41,227 nt of DNA from Lentisphaerota bacterium (GCA_015061625.1 SUWG01000023.1:1-41227); one strand, 5' to 3'; positions 16,595-25,927 are shown, numbered from the stretch's first letter. Notes: generated by a model not told the origin, from the letters alone. Numbers and translations: made by a program.

Positions 16595-17474
16595 AGTCGC
16601 CATCATCGGTCTGGATACCAGTCATTCCACTGCATTTCCCCAGTTGATGCAAGATCCGTCAACTCCGGAAAAATTGCAGGTCAAAGAGTTGCGTGCAGTA
16701 AGCTGTATGCGTTTTGAAACGCCGTTTCAGGGTAAAGAGGGGTTGGATAAACGTCAGGCATACCTGGAAAGCATCGGTATTCCGGTGACGGAAAACTTCG
16801 ACGAAGCCGTGGCAGATTGTGATGCGATCATGCTGGAGATCAACGATCCGTCACTGCATCTGGAATATTTTGAAAAGTGCGCTCCGCTGGGCAAACCGGT
16901 TTTTCTGGATAAACCGTTCGCTGATACGGTGGAAAATATGCAGAAAATAATGGATATCGCCCAAAAGTATAATGTGCGTTTTTTCACTTCGTCAAGTCTG
17001 CGCTTTGATATGGATCTCTGCGCCGCTTTGAAGGTCGCTCCGGAGCGCAAACGGGCCACCATCTGGGGGCCGATCGGCAAAGCCGCCGCCGGATCGGATG
17101 TGGTCTGGTACGGCTGTCACAGTTTTGAAATGCTGCAGACCGTCATGGGCAATGGCGCAACGGAAGTTGCCGGTTATAAAGATGAGAGCGGTTATGTGTT
17201 TCAGGTGAAATATGCTGACGGCCGGCGCGGTACGGTGGAGTTGACTCCCGGATCATCATTCGGAGCATTGTTGCGTGATGAGGCAAATAATTGTGTGACG
17301 GTCAATGTTACCGGTGAAGTGCCGTTTTATTTTATGCTGCTCAAGGAGATAGTCCGCTTTTTCAATGGTGAAGAGGTGGTATCATTGGCTGATTCCGTTG
17401 AAGTAATGGCGATGTTGGAAGCCGCCGATTGTTCGATCGCCAGCGGCAAAGCGGAAAAAGTTTACAAATTCTGA
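16578..17474 (+). CDS. Gfo/Idh/MocA family oxidoreductase, short form
   Basis: A 298-residue Rossmann-fold protein. The nucleotide-binding segment RVAIIGLDTSHSTAFPQL lacks a classical GxGxxG, with LDTSHS in its place, which is seen in a subgroup of this superfamily. The EKP-equivalent is LDKPFADT. The C-terminal domain is shorter than in the first dehydrogenase and has GCHSFEMLQTVMGNGATEV in the catalytic-histidine position. The ATG at 16578 was chosen because AAAGGA lies 7 nt upstream; the reading frame is open further up inside the AraC gene. Substrate is unknown. Confidence 0.86.
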   Translation: MSKQIRVAIIGLDTSHSTAFPQLMQDPSTPEKLQVKELRAVSCMRFETPFQGKEGLDKRQAYLESIGIPVTENFDEAVADCDAIMLEINDPSLHLEYFEKCAPLGKPVFLDKPFADTVENMQKIMDIAQKYNVRFFTSSSLRFDMDLCAALKVAPERKRATIWGPIGKAAAGSDVVWYGCHSFEMLQTVMGNGATEVAGYKDESGYVFQVKYADGRRGTVELTPGSSFGALLRDEANNCVTVNVTGEVPFYFMLLKEIVRFFNGEEVVSLADSVEVMAMLEAADCSIASGKAEKVYKF

Positions 17475-17491
17475 ATTTCCGGAGAAGCAGT

Positions 17492-18484
17492 ATGAGCAAA
17501 AAAGTTGCATTTGCCGGTTTGCGCCACGGACATATCCTTTCTCTTTACAACCGGATAAAAGATGATCCGCGTTTTGAGATCGTGGCGGTGTGCGAAGAAG
17601 ATGAGGCGGCAATTCCGGTGGCGGAAAAAGAGTGGTCGTTGCAAGTTACGCACCGCAATTTTGAGAAATTGCTGACGGATGTGGATTTTGACATCCTTGC
17701 CATCGGTGATTATTACGGCATCCGGGGGCAGCGGGTGATCGCCGGTTTGCAACACGGTAAGGATATTCTGTGCGACAAACCGCTTTGCACCTCGTTAAGT
17801 GAATTGACTGCAATAAAAGAACTGGTCAGAAACAGCGGCCGCAAAGTCGGATTAATGCTGGATTTGCGGGATAGTCCCTGTGTCAGAGCGGCAAAGAAGT
17901 TGATCGATTCCGGGCGGATGGGTAAAATCCATGCCATTGCTTTCGGCGGTCAGCATCCGTTGAATTACGGCAGTCGGCCCATGTGGTATTTTGAAAAAGG
18001 CAAACATGGCGGCACGATCAACGATATTGCCATTCATGCGCTGGATGCGGTGGAGTATCTTACCGGGCATAAAATAACCGATTTGACGGCGGGCCGTTGC
18101 TGGAATGCATTTTCCACGGCGGTTCCGGAATTCAAAGACTCTGCCCAGGTGATGTTTGCTCTGGATGATCAGTGCGGCTGTATTGGAGATGTTTCCTATG
18201 CCGCTCCGGAAAAGAATGGTTATACCACGCCTTTTTACTGGCGTTTCACGCTGTGGGGCAGTGGCGGAGTTATGGAGTTCTGTCCGCTGGATAACGGGGT
18301 ACACTTCATCGACCATGCTACTGGAGAAAAGGAGTTTTTTGCCGCTCCGGAAGAATCATTGAGTGATTATCTGGAAATTTTCATGCAGGAGTTGAATGGT
18401 GTTGTTCCCGTTTACGGTACTGCTCATCTGTTATCGGTTACGGAAAAGACATTGAAACTTCAGCAGATGGCTGATATGGCATAA
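17492..18484 (+). CDS. Gfo/Idh/MocA family oxidoreductase
   Basis: A 330-residue member of the same superfamily. It begins KKVAFAGLRHGHILSLYNRI, has the EKP-equivalent CDKPLCTS near residue 95 and HGGTINDIAIHALDAVEYLTG with the candidate catalytic histidine. The ATG at 17492 follows CCGGAGAAGCAGT and is 17 bp after the preceding stop. Three divergent members in one operon imply successive oxidation, reduction or epimerisation steps on one sugar, as in keto-intermediate epimerisation or glycosidic-bond pathways (inference). Confidence 0.88.
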   Translation: MSKKVAFAGLRHGHILSLYNRIKDDPRFEIVAVCEEDEAAIPVAEKEWSLQVTHRNFEKLLTDVDFDILAIGDYYGIRGQRVIAGLQHGKDILCDKPLCTSLSELTAIKELVRNSGRKVGLMLDLRDSPCVRAAKKLIDSGRMGKIHAIAFGGQHPLNYGSRPMWYFEKGKHGGTINDIAIHALDAVEYLTGHKITDLTAGRCWNAFSTAVPEFKDSAQVMFALDDQCGCIGDVSYAAPEKNGYTTPFYWRFTLWGSGGVMEFCPLDNGVHFIDHATGEKEFFAAPEESLSDYLEIFMQELNGVVPVYGTAHLLSVTEKTLKLQQMADMA

Positions 18485-18513
18485 AGTTTTCAGAAAAAAG
18501 TAAATTGTGATAT

Positions 18514-18541
18514 TTGCTGAAATCTGTAAATGTGCTACATT
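18514..18541 (+). promoter_or_regulatory. Probable promoter of the phosphodiesterase gene
   Basis: TTGCTG (18514-18519) and TACATT (18536-18541) are separated by 16 bp and lie 30 bp before the chosen start codon. The preceding operon ends at 18484, so this gene may be separately transcribed. Confidence 0.4.
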
Positions 18542-18570
18542 AAAGCATGGTTGATTTTATGGAGGATATC

Positions 18571-19401
18571 ATGATTTTTGACCCGGAAAAAATATATTGG
18601 CAATCCCACCGCGGCGGCGGTGGTTATGAAGCACCGGATAACACGCTTTTTTCGGTAAAATACGGCTGGTCTCTGGGCGGCACTCCGGAAGTGGATGTGC
18701 GACTTACCAGAGATAAAAAAGTGATCTGTCTGCATGACAATACTCTGGCGCGCACGACCGATGCTCCGGCGCAGATCGGTGATTTGCCGGTGAAAGAGTT
18801 GGATTTTTCCACGATCCGGCAATTTGATGCCGGCAGTAAGTTTTCTTCTGCCAATGCCGGAGAAAAAGTGCCGGAATTACGGGAAGTTTTTGCCTTGCTT
18901 CAGCAGGAGCCGGATAAGATGCTTTATGCCGATATCAAAAATTACGATGCGGAATTGTTTCCGGTGCTGTTGGAAGAATTCGGCAAACTGGTCGATGATT
19001 ACGGCGTGGCTTCACAAATTATTGTTGCCAACGGCTATTATGAGATCAACTGCCAACTCAAAGATGCTTTCCCGGAGATCAGGACGATGCAGTGGATCGG
19101 TTATACTCCCGGTGAACGCATGGAGTCATTCCGCAATCTGGAAAAACATGATTTTGCCAAACTTGATCTGGTTCAACTTCATCTGTATCCGTTGGATGAG
19201 CCGGTTGACCACTGGATGTATGATTTGCCGCTTGCCGATATCCAATATGCGCTCAATGCGCTCGGTCACAAACTGGAACTTTTTGTGGTCGGAGCATTTA
19301 CAGAAGATGCGATCAAAACTTTGCTCGATATGCAAGTGCGCCGTTTTGCCACGGATGAACCGATGCGGTTCAGTAAAATATTACGCCGAAACGGTTACTG
19401 A
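18571..19401 (+). CDS. Glycerophosphodiester phosphodiesterase family protein
   Basis: A 276-residue TIM-barrel phosphodiesterase without signal peptide. The catalytic HRGG is at residues 13-16, EAPDNTLFSVKYGW gives the first glutamate and asparagine, and the metal ligands are in EVDVRLTRDKKVICLHDNTLARTT. Members hydrolyse glycerophosphodiesters to glycerol 3-phosphate; given the sugar dehydrogenase neighbours, a different phosphodiester is possible. The ATG at 18571 follows GGAGG at 5-nt spacing, better than in-frame ATGs at 18547 and 18559. Its 3' end overlaps the convergent phosphatase gene by 7 bp. Confidence 0.87.
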   Translation: MIFDPEKIYWQSHRGGGGYEAPDNTLFSVKYGWSLGGTPEVDVRLTRDKKVICLHDNTLARTTDAPAQIGDLPVKELDFSTIRQFDAGSKFSSANAGEKVPELREVFALLQQEPDKMLYADIKNYDAELFPVLLEEFGKLVDDYGVASQIIVANGYYEINCQLKDAFPEIRTMQWIGYTPGERMESFRNLEKHDFAKLDLVQLHLYPLDEPVDHWMYDLPLADIQYALNALGHKLELFVVGAFTEDAIKTLLDMQVRRFATDEPMRFSKILRRNGY

Positions 19402-19997
19402 ATATCGAGTGCTGATTTGATGGCATTCCAGTCGGCATGAGTGAGCAACTCCGGAATATTGGGATAGATATTCCGGTGGTGGCCGTATTCCGGAGTCATT
19501 AATTCATCGACGGCGGCTTGCGGGGTCCAATTTTCAAAGACGATGCGATAGGCGGCAACGGCGCATCCGGTGCGGTCACTGCCGTGCCAGCAGTGGATCA
19601 AAAGCGGCTTGGGGGCATTTTTGATTACGGTGAGGATCCGGATCAGATCATTTGCAGAAATTTTGGCAGTATTCAGCGGTATTTCATAAAGTTGTATTGC
19701 GCCGGGATGTTTTTCATTTACGGCACTGACTGCATCCTGATCGCTGTGGTATTCCCGCAAATTGAGAATACTGCGGATGCCGTAAGCGGTGTAAAGAAAA
19801 GTAAATTCACCGTCATCCGGTTGGCCGGAGCGGAATATGCTATCGCTTACCCGGTGGAAGTTTTTCGGGGTTTTGACGACTGCCTGACCGGTCGTTTCAG
19901 GGTGGTTTTCCGGTATGAGACAGCAACCGGTAAAGGCGGCCGGCAGAAAAAATATAATGACCAACCGCAGAAAAATTTTGGGATAAGATGTATTCAT
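19395..19997 (-). CDS. Lipoprotein dual-specificity / tyrosine phosphatase-like protein
   Basis: A 200-residue cysteine-dependent phosphatase. The signature HCWHGSDRTG matches HCXXGXXR-S/T, with C as nucleophile and R binding phosphate; FRSGQP and IRSILNLRE are typical of the SIW14/DSP-like branch. The N-terminus has a hydrophobic stretch ending AFTGC, a lipobox, so the enzyme is probably anchored outside the cytoplasmic membrane, unusual for this class. Substrate may be a phosphoinositide, phytate-like molecule or phosphoprotein. AAAGGA lies 8 nt before the ATG. Confidence 0.85.
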   Translation of the reverse strand: MNTSYPKIFLRLVIIFFLPAAFTGCCLIPENHPETTGQAVVKTPKNFHRVSDSIFRSGQPDDGEFTFLYTAYGIRSILNLREYHSDQDAVSAVNEKHPGAIQLYEIPLNTAKISANDLIRILTVIKNAPKPLLIHCWHGSDRTGCAVAAYRIVFENWTPQAAVDELMTPEYGHHRNIYPNIPELLTHADWNAIKSALDIQ

Positions 19998-20019
19998 AAG
20001 AAAGTTCCTTTCTGCGTTT

Positions 20020-20048
20020 AATATAACATCAGAGTTTCTTTATTACAA
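20020..20048 (-). promoter_or_regulatory. Promoter of the lipoprotein phosphatase
   Basis: On the minus strand TTGTAA (20048-20043) and TATATT (20025-20020) are separated by 17 bp, about 22 bp upstream of the start codon. Confidence 0.6.
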
Positions 20049-20087
20049 ATTATTGTGCAAATAATGCCGTAAACGTTATTCTGCCGG

Positions 20088-20115
20088 TTGCTTTTTTGGT
20101 TTGATGTTGTATCTT
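20088..20115 (+). promoter_or_regulatory. Promoter of the DUF89-lipoprotein pair
   Basis: TTGCTT (20088-20093) and TATCTT (20110-20115) are separated by 16 bp, 34 bp before the start codon at 20150. Confidence 0.55.
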
Positions 20116-20149
20116 ATCAGGAAGATCAATACGGGGAGGAATGCGATTT

Positions 20150-21001
20150 ATGAATATTCATCTGGAATGTCTGCCGTGTCTGGGTAAAAATGCGGTGGAT
20201 GCGGCAAAACGCTCATCGGCGGATTTGACCGTGCAGAAAGAGATTCTGGCGGAATCATTCCGCTTGCTGGCAACTTGTGATTATCAGTTGCCGCCGCCGT
20301 GTATGGCGGGGAAAATTCTGGATATCGCTTTCCGGCATAGCGGCAAAAATGATATTTATGAAGCGGAAAAGCGACGCTCCAATATGCTGGCTGAAAATTT
20401 ACTTGCCGGAATAGACCGCCTCCCGGAATATGATGCGGCAAGTTTTGAATCCCGGCTCCGTCTGGCATTGGCGGGGAATATTCTGGATTTCGGCATTTAT
20501 GCTGATCTTGATATCCGTCTGGCGATGGATGCTGTGAAAAGTGCATTCACCAAAAAACTTGACAGTGAAGCCGTTGCCGCACTGCAAAACAAAATGGAAT
20601 CGGCCCGGAAGATCCTTTACATTCTGGATAATTGCGGAGAGGCGGTCTTTGACCGGGTTTTCATGGCACCTTACCGGGATAAGATCACCTTGGTCGTGCG
20701 TGAAAATCCGGCATTCAATGATGTTACGGCAGACGATCTGACCGGTTGCGGTTTATCGGGCATGAAGTATGTGGTCAACGGGGCGAAGCGGACTCCCGGC
20801 ACCTGCTTGGCGGCCTCTCCGGCGGAGTTGCGGCAGATGTTTGAGGATTCCGATTTGGTTATAGCCAAAGGGCAGGGGAATTTTGAAACGTTGAATGAGT
20901 GTTCTTATCCGGTGGCTTTTCTGTTCATGGCGAAGTGTCCGGTGGTCACCCGGCTGCTGGATGTGGAAGTAAATTCACTGCAGGTTTTGTTACACTGGTG
21001 A
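20150..21001 (+). CDS. DUF89 (ARMT1-like) metal-dependent phosphatase
   Basis: A 283-residue protein of the DUF89 damage-control phosphatase family. It starts NIHLECLPCLGKNAVDAA with the CxxC of the prokaryotic subgroup. The active-site motifs are ILDNCGEAVFD (family DNxGE, metal-binding Asp/Asn), VVNGAKRTPGT and KGQGNFETLNE. Members hydrolyse damaged or excess phospho-sugars and related metabolites in the cytoplasm. The ATG at 20150 was chosen because GGGGAGGA ends 9 nt upstream; an ATG at 20141 touches that ribosome site directly and is unlikely. A small lipoprotein gene follows after 4 bp. Confidence 0.87.
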   Translation: MNIHLECLPCLGKNAVDAAKRSSADLTVQKEILAESFRLLATCDYQLPPPCMAGKILDIAFRHSGKNDIYEAEKRRSNMLAENLLAGIDRLPEYDAASFESRLRLALAGNILDFGIYADLDIRLAMDAVKSAFTKKLDSEAVAALQNKMESARKILYILDNCGEAVFDRVFMAPYRDKITLVVRENPAFNDVTADDLTGCGLSGMKYVVNGAKRTPGTCLAASPAELRQMFEDSDLVIAKGQGNFETLNECSYPVAFLFMAKCPVVTRLLDVEVNSLQVLLHW

Positions 21002-21005
21002 AAAA

Positions 21006-21584
21006 ATGAAAAATATTTTATTGGCGGCAGTCTGTTGTATGCTTTTGACCGGCTGTATGGGGATCGGCGTTTCGCAAATCAGTCTGAAAATGCTGGAAGA
21101 CCGCATTGAAACTGATGCGGCGGTTTTGTCGCTGGCCACATCATTTTATCAGGATGAAAATTCGGTTTATATACAAGTGCCGGTGCAAACATTCCGTGAG
21201 ATCTGTCCCGGAGTTGCGCTGATCGTCGGAGAGGTGAGGCAGGATGCAAGGAACCGTTTTTATCCGCTTGAGCAGAAATCCGGAGAAAAAGTCTGGTTGT
21301 GCCGGAAAAAGGAACAGAATGACCGCTATACAAATTGGGAATCTATCGCCGCATTGCCGCAAAGTGCAGTGGAAATGGCCAAACCGGATGATTGGTTTGA
21401 GCATTCTCCGGGAAATGAATACCTGGAGCGGGAAGAGGTCGTTGTCATCCGCACCCGTGACCGCAACGGGGCATGGCGAATGACCGGGGCGGTCGTTTGT
21501 GGAGTATTGTTGGATTTTCCCCTGACCGTAGCTTATTCATGCAGTGCATTTATTCTGGCGATCCCTGCCGCATCATGGTATTGA
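21006..21584 (+). CDS. Small lipoprotein of unknown function
   Basis: A 192-residue protein with a lipoprotein signal (MKNILLAAVCCMLLTGC, lipobox LTGC at residue 17). The body is mixed alpha/beta with no family I recognise. A hydrophobic C-terminus (VVCGVLLDFPLTVAYSCSAFILAIP) could be a membrane helix. It begins 4 bp after the DUF89 gene and so is co-transcribed, but a functional link is not evident. Confidence 0.72.
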   Translation: MKNILLAAVCCMLLTGCMGIGVSQISLKMLEDRIETDAAVLSLATSFYQDENSVYIQVPVQTFREICPGVALIVGEVRQDARNRFYPLEQKSGEKVWLCRKKEQNDRYTNWESIAALPQSAVEMAKPDDWFEHSPGNEYLEREEVVVIRTRDRNGAWRMTGAVVCGVLLDFPLTVAYSCSAFILAIPAASWY

Positions 21585-21627
21585 GTATTGGAATGCCAAT
21601 GGTGATAACGGACAGGTCAGGATATGG

Positions 21628-21674
21628 AAACGGAATTTTGCCCGTAAAGTAGATTGGCAGGCAAAATTCCGTTT
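21628..21674. terminator. Bidirectional terminator between convergent operons
   Basis: AAACGGAATTTTGCC (21628-21642) and GGCAAAATTCCGTTT (21660-21674) form a perfect 15-bp stem with a 17-nt loop. T runs occur on both strands, serving the lipoprotein gene (+) and the end of locus 2 (-). Confidence 0.85.
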
Positions 21675-21685
21675 TTCAACCGGTG

Positions 21686-21904
21686 TCAGAGCAGTTCCTG
21701 ATCCGCCAGTGTCAATCTTTTGGTCAGGAAGTGATATTTTTTGCGGTAATCGGCATACATGGTGCGGATTTCCGCTTCGGAGCCGGAGAAACTGCATTTC
21801 GGGCAGTAATAATCTCCGGTTTCCGTTTTCAGCAGGACGACATCGTTTTCCCGGTTAAGACATACCGGACAGCGCATTCTTATATTTTTTCTATTTTCAG
21901 ACAT
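21686..21904 (-). CDS. Small zinc-ribbon protein
   Basis: A 72-residue protein with one zinc ribbon: CPVC at residues 12-15 and CPKC near residue 35, followed by a charged helical tail. No catalytic domain is present. It might bind nucleic acid or a partner protein. The ATG at 21904 has GAGGAG 8-9 nt upstream and overlaps the preceding gene by 25 bp; a later ATG at 21877 lies just after that stop but has no good ribosome site. It is the last gene of locus 2. Confidence 0.7.
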   Translation of the reverse strand: MSENRKNIRMRCPVCLNRENDVVLLKTETGDYYCPKCSFSGSEAEIRTMYADYRKKYHFLTKRLTLADQELL

Positions 21905-23610
21905 ACAGCCGACTCCTCATTTGCGGTGATTTGTTTTTTCAATTCCAGAGAGAAGTATGGATTGAAAAGGAATCCTTCGGAAACTTCTCCCTTCTGCCAG
22001 GCGGTATTATATCCGCTCCAGCGGACGATCGTATTTACCTGCGGTATTTCGGCGACCAATCCGGCCGGATTTTTCTGCTCCAGTTGGCGGGAACGGTAAG
22101 CGTAGTCGATTTGTTCCTCCGGGGTTTTACTGAAGTAAAGTTTTACTCCGTGGAGATCGACCGGATATTCAGTGATCCCGGCACAGCCTTTGAATAATTC
22201 GCAAACGCTGATTTTGCCCCTGACTTCTGAATAACGGCGTTTGATGATGATTGAACCGTTTCCGGCAAAAACAAATGAAGTGGAAACAGTTACGGTGTCA
22301 CCGTTTTTGAATTTTACTACTGCCGCTGTCAGATTCACTTCTTTGCCCTTGCCGTTGTCACAGATGCTTTCATTGCGGGTGCGGCAGGTACACAGATCGA
22401 TCGTTTCTTCGCCGTTATTGAGCAGTAAAGTGGTGCGGCTGCCGGAATAGGCATGAGTGGAATTGCCGGTGCGGTACTGGCTGTGAATGATGTACGGATA
22501 ACTTCCGTAAACCAGATGCGGTGAATCCGGGCCGGTGCTTACTGCGACTTTTCCGGCATAGGGCCGCAGATCGCCGATCGAACCACCCTGATTGCAGTCG
22601 ATCAATACCCGGAAATACGGATCGATATACCAGTGATAATGTTTGCGTGAACCATAAAGGATCTCTTTGGATATGGTGATCGCCGGTTTGCCGACCGGAA
22701 TATTTTTCCGGTGCCAGTCGGCATATTCGCTCATGTGCATATCGATCAATTTTCCTTCATTGCGCAACCGGGCGAAATACTCCAGTTTTTCCCGGTAAAG
22801 AGTTTGTGAAACTTCATCGGGGTCCTGGATATTGGGATTGCCCTGCAGCCAGCCGGCACTGCAAAATACATGGTAGTATGAGTAGCCGTCATTATATTTT
22901 TCCTGAAGCCGGTATTGATCGACCAGATTGAAGTTGTAAGGGCAGAGACTGCCTTCGTTACCCAAACCGCGCTGCACATTGCCGCTGTGACTGGCCCAGA
23001 AGTCATTTCTGCCCTCGTAAGAAAGCACCAGATCCCGGCTGAGATGCGGTACGGCAACGATATCAATGGCATCTTCAACAGATTCTGCCGGACGTAATGA
23101 ATGGTTTTGGGATGGATACCACGGCTGCCACGGCATACCTTCATTGAATAAATACCACGAGTTATTGCAGCCGTGAAAGACTTTCACTCCCTCCTCAAAA
23201 CATCCGGCAACGGTGATTTTTACTCCCGGATAGGCGGCTTTGAGCAGATTCAATGATTCGCAATCCATGTGATAAGCTCCGACTGCAGTCGGGTAACGGC
23301 CGAACAGTTCATAAAAACGGCCCATCAGAAAATCGAATATCCGCTGTTTATCTTCTTTTGAACGCAACCAGATGAATTCCTCCTGACCACCGATAACCCG
23401 GTCAAATTCCGGGCAGTCGAAAGCCATGAACCACAATCCGATCTCATCGCCGTATTGCTGATGATGTTTGATCGCCGTATCCAGTGTTGCCTGATCGAAA
23501 AGATCTTTGGCCCGCAGCATAAGGGTAACTTTCAAGTTGAATGAATGGGCAATTTCCTGCTGTAACTCAAAAGGGCCTTCGCCGGGGCGGTGAAGTAGAT
23601 TCAAGATCAT
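21880..23610 (-). CDS. Cytoplasmic protein with a deacetylase/GH57-like barrel, unassigned
   Basis: A 576-residue protein without signal peptide. The first half (about 1-330) reads like a seven-stranded barrel of the polysaccharide deacetylase/GH57/GH38 type: HRPGEGPFELQQEI at the start, YGDEIGLWFMAFDCPEFD as the early acidic strand, GAYHMDCESLNLLKAAYPG, then DIVAVPHLSRDLVLSYEGR. The second half is beta-rich (about 340-576), like the C-terminal sandwiches of alpha-mannosidase-type enzymes. I cannot assign a family or reaction. AAAGGAG lies in the end of the upstream gene, 4 bp away, so translation is coupled to the cytoplasmic DUF4091 protein; both probably act on the same imported glycan. 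Confidence 0.65.
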   Translation of the reverse strand: MILNLLHRPGEGPFELQQEIAHSFNLKVTLMLRAKDLFDQATLDTAIKHHQQYGDEIGLWFMAFDCPEFDRVIGGQEEFIWLRSKEDKQRIFDFLMGRFYELFGRYPTAVGAYHMDCESLNLLKAAYPGVKITVAGCFEEGVKVFHGCNNSWYLFNEGMPWQPWYPSQNHSLRPAESVEDAIDIVAVPHLSRDLVLSYEGRNDFWASHSGNVQRGLGNEGSLCPYNFNLVDQYRLQEKYNDGYSYYHVFCSAGWLQGNPNIQDPDEVSQTLYREKLEYFARLRNEGKLIDMHMSEYADWHRKNIPVGKPAITISKEILYGSRKHYHWYIDPYFRVLIDCNQGGSIGDLRPYAGKVAVSTGPDSPHLVYGSYPYIIHSQYRTGNSTHAYSGSRTTLLLNNGEETIDLCTCRTRNESICDNGKGKEVNLTAAVVKFKNGDTVTVSTSFVFAGNGSIIIKRRYSEVRGKISVCELFKGCAGITEYPVDLHGVKLYFSKTPEEQIDYAYRSRQLEQKNPAGLVAEIPQVNTIVRWSGYNTAWQKGEVSEGFLFNPYFSLELKKQITANEESAVCLKIEKI

Positions 23611-23614
23611 GATG

Positions 23615-25927
23615 TTATGCTCCTTTTATTATTTCGAATTGTTCTATCAGATATTGTAATTGTTCACGGGTGCTTTCGAGCAATTCCGGATTACGGGTAT
23701 AATCGACAAAAGAACGGGTTATTTGCTGATTAAGTTTTTGCATCAGCGATCCGGCTTCCTGCCGCCACCGGATGAATTTATCAGAAGAACTTTTTTCAAG
23801 CCGTTCTGCCAGCATGGCCCATGCATCGTGATCCTGAAGACCGTTACGCAGATTGGCCATTCTTACGGAAGCGAAAAATTCTCCATCGGCACCGGGGTAC
23901 ATCAACAGCCCGTCACCATTGGTATAGAGATATTCGGTTTTTACCGGCAGAAATGTAAATGGTTTATTTTCATCCGTTTCCCAATCTTTTGCGGTGATTT
24001 CCCGGTTGATGAGGTAGTAGAGAAATCCTTTGACCTTCGCCTGGAAAATCTGCCATGGCAGTATTCTGGCACATACGCCGTCATAATCAATGAAAAAGTT
24101 GGCGTAAGGATGATTGGGGCCACAGCAGACATAAGTCCAGAAGGTTTTATCCATCCGTTTTTCCGGGGGAGGCAATTCAAAAGTTTTAGGAGTCCAGATG
24201 TCGAATTTACCGGCGTGCCTTTCAATAAAACGGTTGGCGGTTTCGATTTTCACCCACGGGAATTCTTTTTTGATCATGACGCAAACGGTGTTGATCGCAT
24301 AATCGAAATACTCTTTTTTGCCGACGGCCAATTCTGATTCATCAAAAGCGTGGATGTACCAGGTGAAATCTTTGAAATCCAGTCGGTCAATGATTTTTTT
24401 CCAGTTATTCAGGTGTTTTTTTACCTCATCCAGATAATTTTTTTGAGCATCCGGCTCACGGGGAATATCCCGGATGCACATCAGGCACAGGGCATTCATA
24501 CCTTTGTCATAACAATATTGCAGCAATTCCTGATCCGGAATCACCCGGTATTTTCCCCCCATCATGATATCCGAGTATATCGAAACCGGGTTGAGCCGGT
24601 AGGCCAGAACAAAATCGCAGTAATTTTTCCAGAATTCCTTTCCCATCAATGGCGCATCACCCATGAGGTTATACATTTTATCGAAATTCTTATCAGTATC
24701 TTTACCGTAGATCTCGCGGCTTTTTTCCGGGGCATAGCAACGCTCCAATACTCCGGGATTGACGGCAAAAGCATTGACCAGACGGCTGCGCAACGGCAGG
24801 GAAAAGGCCCGCACCAGCAGTTCGATTTTCAACATCCGGCATCCGCCGTTATCCGATGAAACGGTGATGATCCCGTAATATTTTCCGGCAGGAGTGCCAT
24901 CCGGGATCGTGATATCCAGCCACAATGCACGGGTAACATTTGATTTTACGGAAAATTTTTTGCCGGGCAGCAGAATATCCGGATAAAAGTGACCGTATTC
25001 AAAATCATCCAGACGGTTGTTATTTACTTTTACATATCCCAGTTGAAACCATTTCAGGTTTTCCGCCGGGATCTCTGTGCGGTTATCGGCAGAGTGGAGT
25101 GCGGAGATATCAAGCGATACACCGTCAATATCTTTATTCAGCGGGATGACCGCCAGTTGAGTGCTGACCGTTTCCCTGCCAGCTCCGGAAAGTTGGATCG
25201 TATCGGAAATTTTTCCCTGAAAACTGCCCGGTTCCAGCCGCAGTCTGGTCATCGTTGACGAATTTCCGACCATGAAAGCGGCACGTTCCTGCCGTTTATA
25301 CAACTCAAAACCTTTCACCTTGCGGAGCAATGGATCGTCACCGGGGACCCGGCTGATTCTGACATAGTGCCACCGGGTGCATCCGGCTTGCTGTTTCAAA
25401 GGGGAATATTCCGGCGGAATATCATCCCGGCGGCCGATCACGATCCGGGTTTTTCCGGCACAGGCATGGTCTTTGGCGGCAACCGGGGCGGTAAGTTGTT
25501 CTTCGCCGTTGACCTGCCATGAAAATATGCCCAGAGCATTGAATTCACAACGCATTTTTACCTGGCATCCGGCTTGCAACTCACAGGCTTTGCGTCCGGA
25601 TTCGTCGCCACGGGCCCGGATGAAGCCATTGAGGTATGGGGCCGGATCCGGGATGAGATCGACCGAAAAAATGTTGCAATCCAACGCAAAATCGGAAGTG
25701 TAATTGCCGATGACTTCCGGAGTGAATGACCACTCGGCGGCAAACAGAGAGCCGGGATCACGGTCAATTTGAAATTCCCCGCTTTTAAACGATGGTGAAA
25801 CATCGTTTTCTGCAGTCAGAATGACTCCGTCAGCAGAAAAGGTGAGGGCAGTTCCACTGATGATATGATTTCTGGCATCGGCCGCAGAAAAGTCGATATC
25901 GAGCAGAAAAGTATTTTTATCTGTCAT
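23615..25927 (-). CDS. DUF4091 / GH123-like glycosidase, cytoplasmic paralogue
   Basis: A 770-residue protein without signal peptide. The first 230 residues form a beta-sandwich resembling a concanavalin-like or carbohydrate-binding domain. Residues 230-370 form a second beta domain, and residues 380-750 the catalytic barrel. Family marks are WYIHAFDESE with the adjacent D529-E530 pair, which in GH123 N-acetylgalactosaminidases performs substrate-assisted catalysis, YVCCGPNHPYANFFIDY, and the DUF4091 ending GDGLLMYPGADGEFFASVRM. It is a clear paralogue of the secreted protein at 27275-29623, with the same domain order. It overlaps the oxidoreductase gene by 4 bp. The GH123-type reaction is inference; the sugar is unknown. 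Confidence 0.83.
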   Translation of the reverse strand: MTDKNTFLLDIDFSAADARNHIISGTALTFSADGVILTAENDVSPSFKSGEFQIDRDPGSLFAAEWSFTPEVIGNYTSDFALDCNIFSVDLIPDPAPYLNGFIRARGDESGRKACELQAGCQVKMRCEFNALGIFSWQVNGEEQLTAPVAAKDHACAGKTRIVIGRRDDIPPEYSPLKQQAGCTRWHYVRISRVPGDDPLLRKVKGFELYKRQERAAFMVGNSSTMTRLRLEPGSFQGKISDTIQLSGAGRETVSTQLAVIPLNKDIDGVSLDISALHSADNRTEIPAENLKWFQLGYVKVNNNRLDDFEYGHFYPDILLPGKKFSVKSNVTRALWLDITIPDGTPAGKYYGIITVSSDNGGCRMLKIELLVRAFSLPLRSRLVNAFAVNPGVLERCYAPEKSREIYGKDTDKNFDKMYNLMGDAPLMGKEFWKNYCDFVLAYRLNPVSIYSDIMMGGKYRVIPDQELLQYCYDKGMNALCLMCIRDIPREPDAQKNYLDEVKKHLNNWKKIIDRLDFKDFTWYIHAFDESELAVGKKEYFDYAINTVCVMIKKEFPWVKIETANRFIERHAGKFDIWTPKTFELPPPEKRMDKTFWTYVCCGPNHPYANFFIDYDGVCARILPWQIFQAKVKGFLYYLINREITAKDWETDENKPFTFLPVKTEYLYTNGDGLLMYPGADGEFFASVRMANLRNGLQDHDAWAMLAERLEKSSSDKFIRWRQEAGSLMQKLNQQITRSFVDYTRNPELLESTREQLQYLIEQFEIIKGA

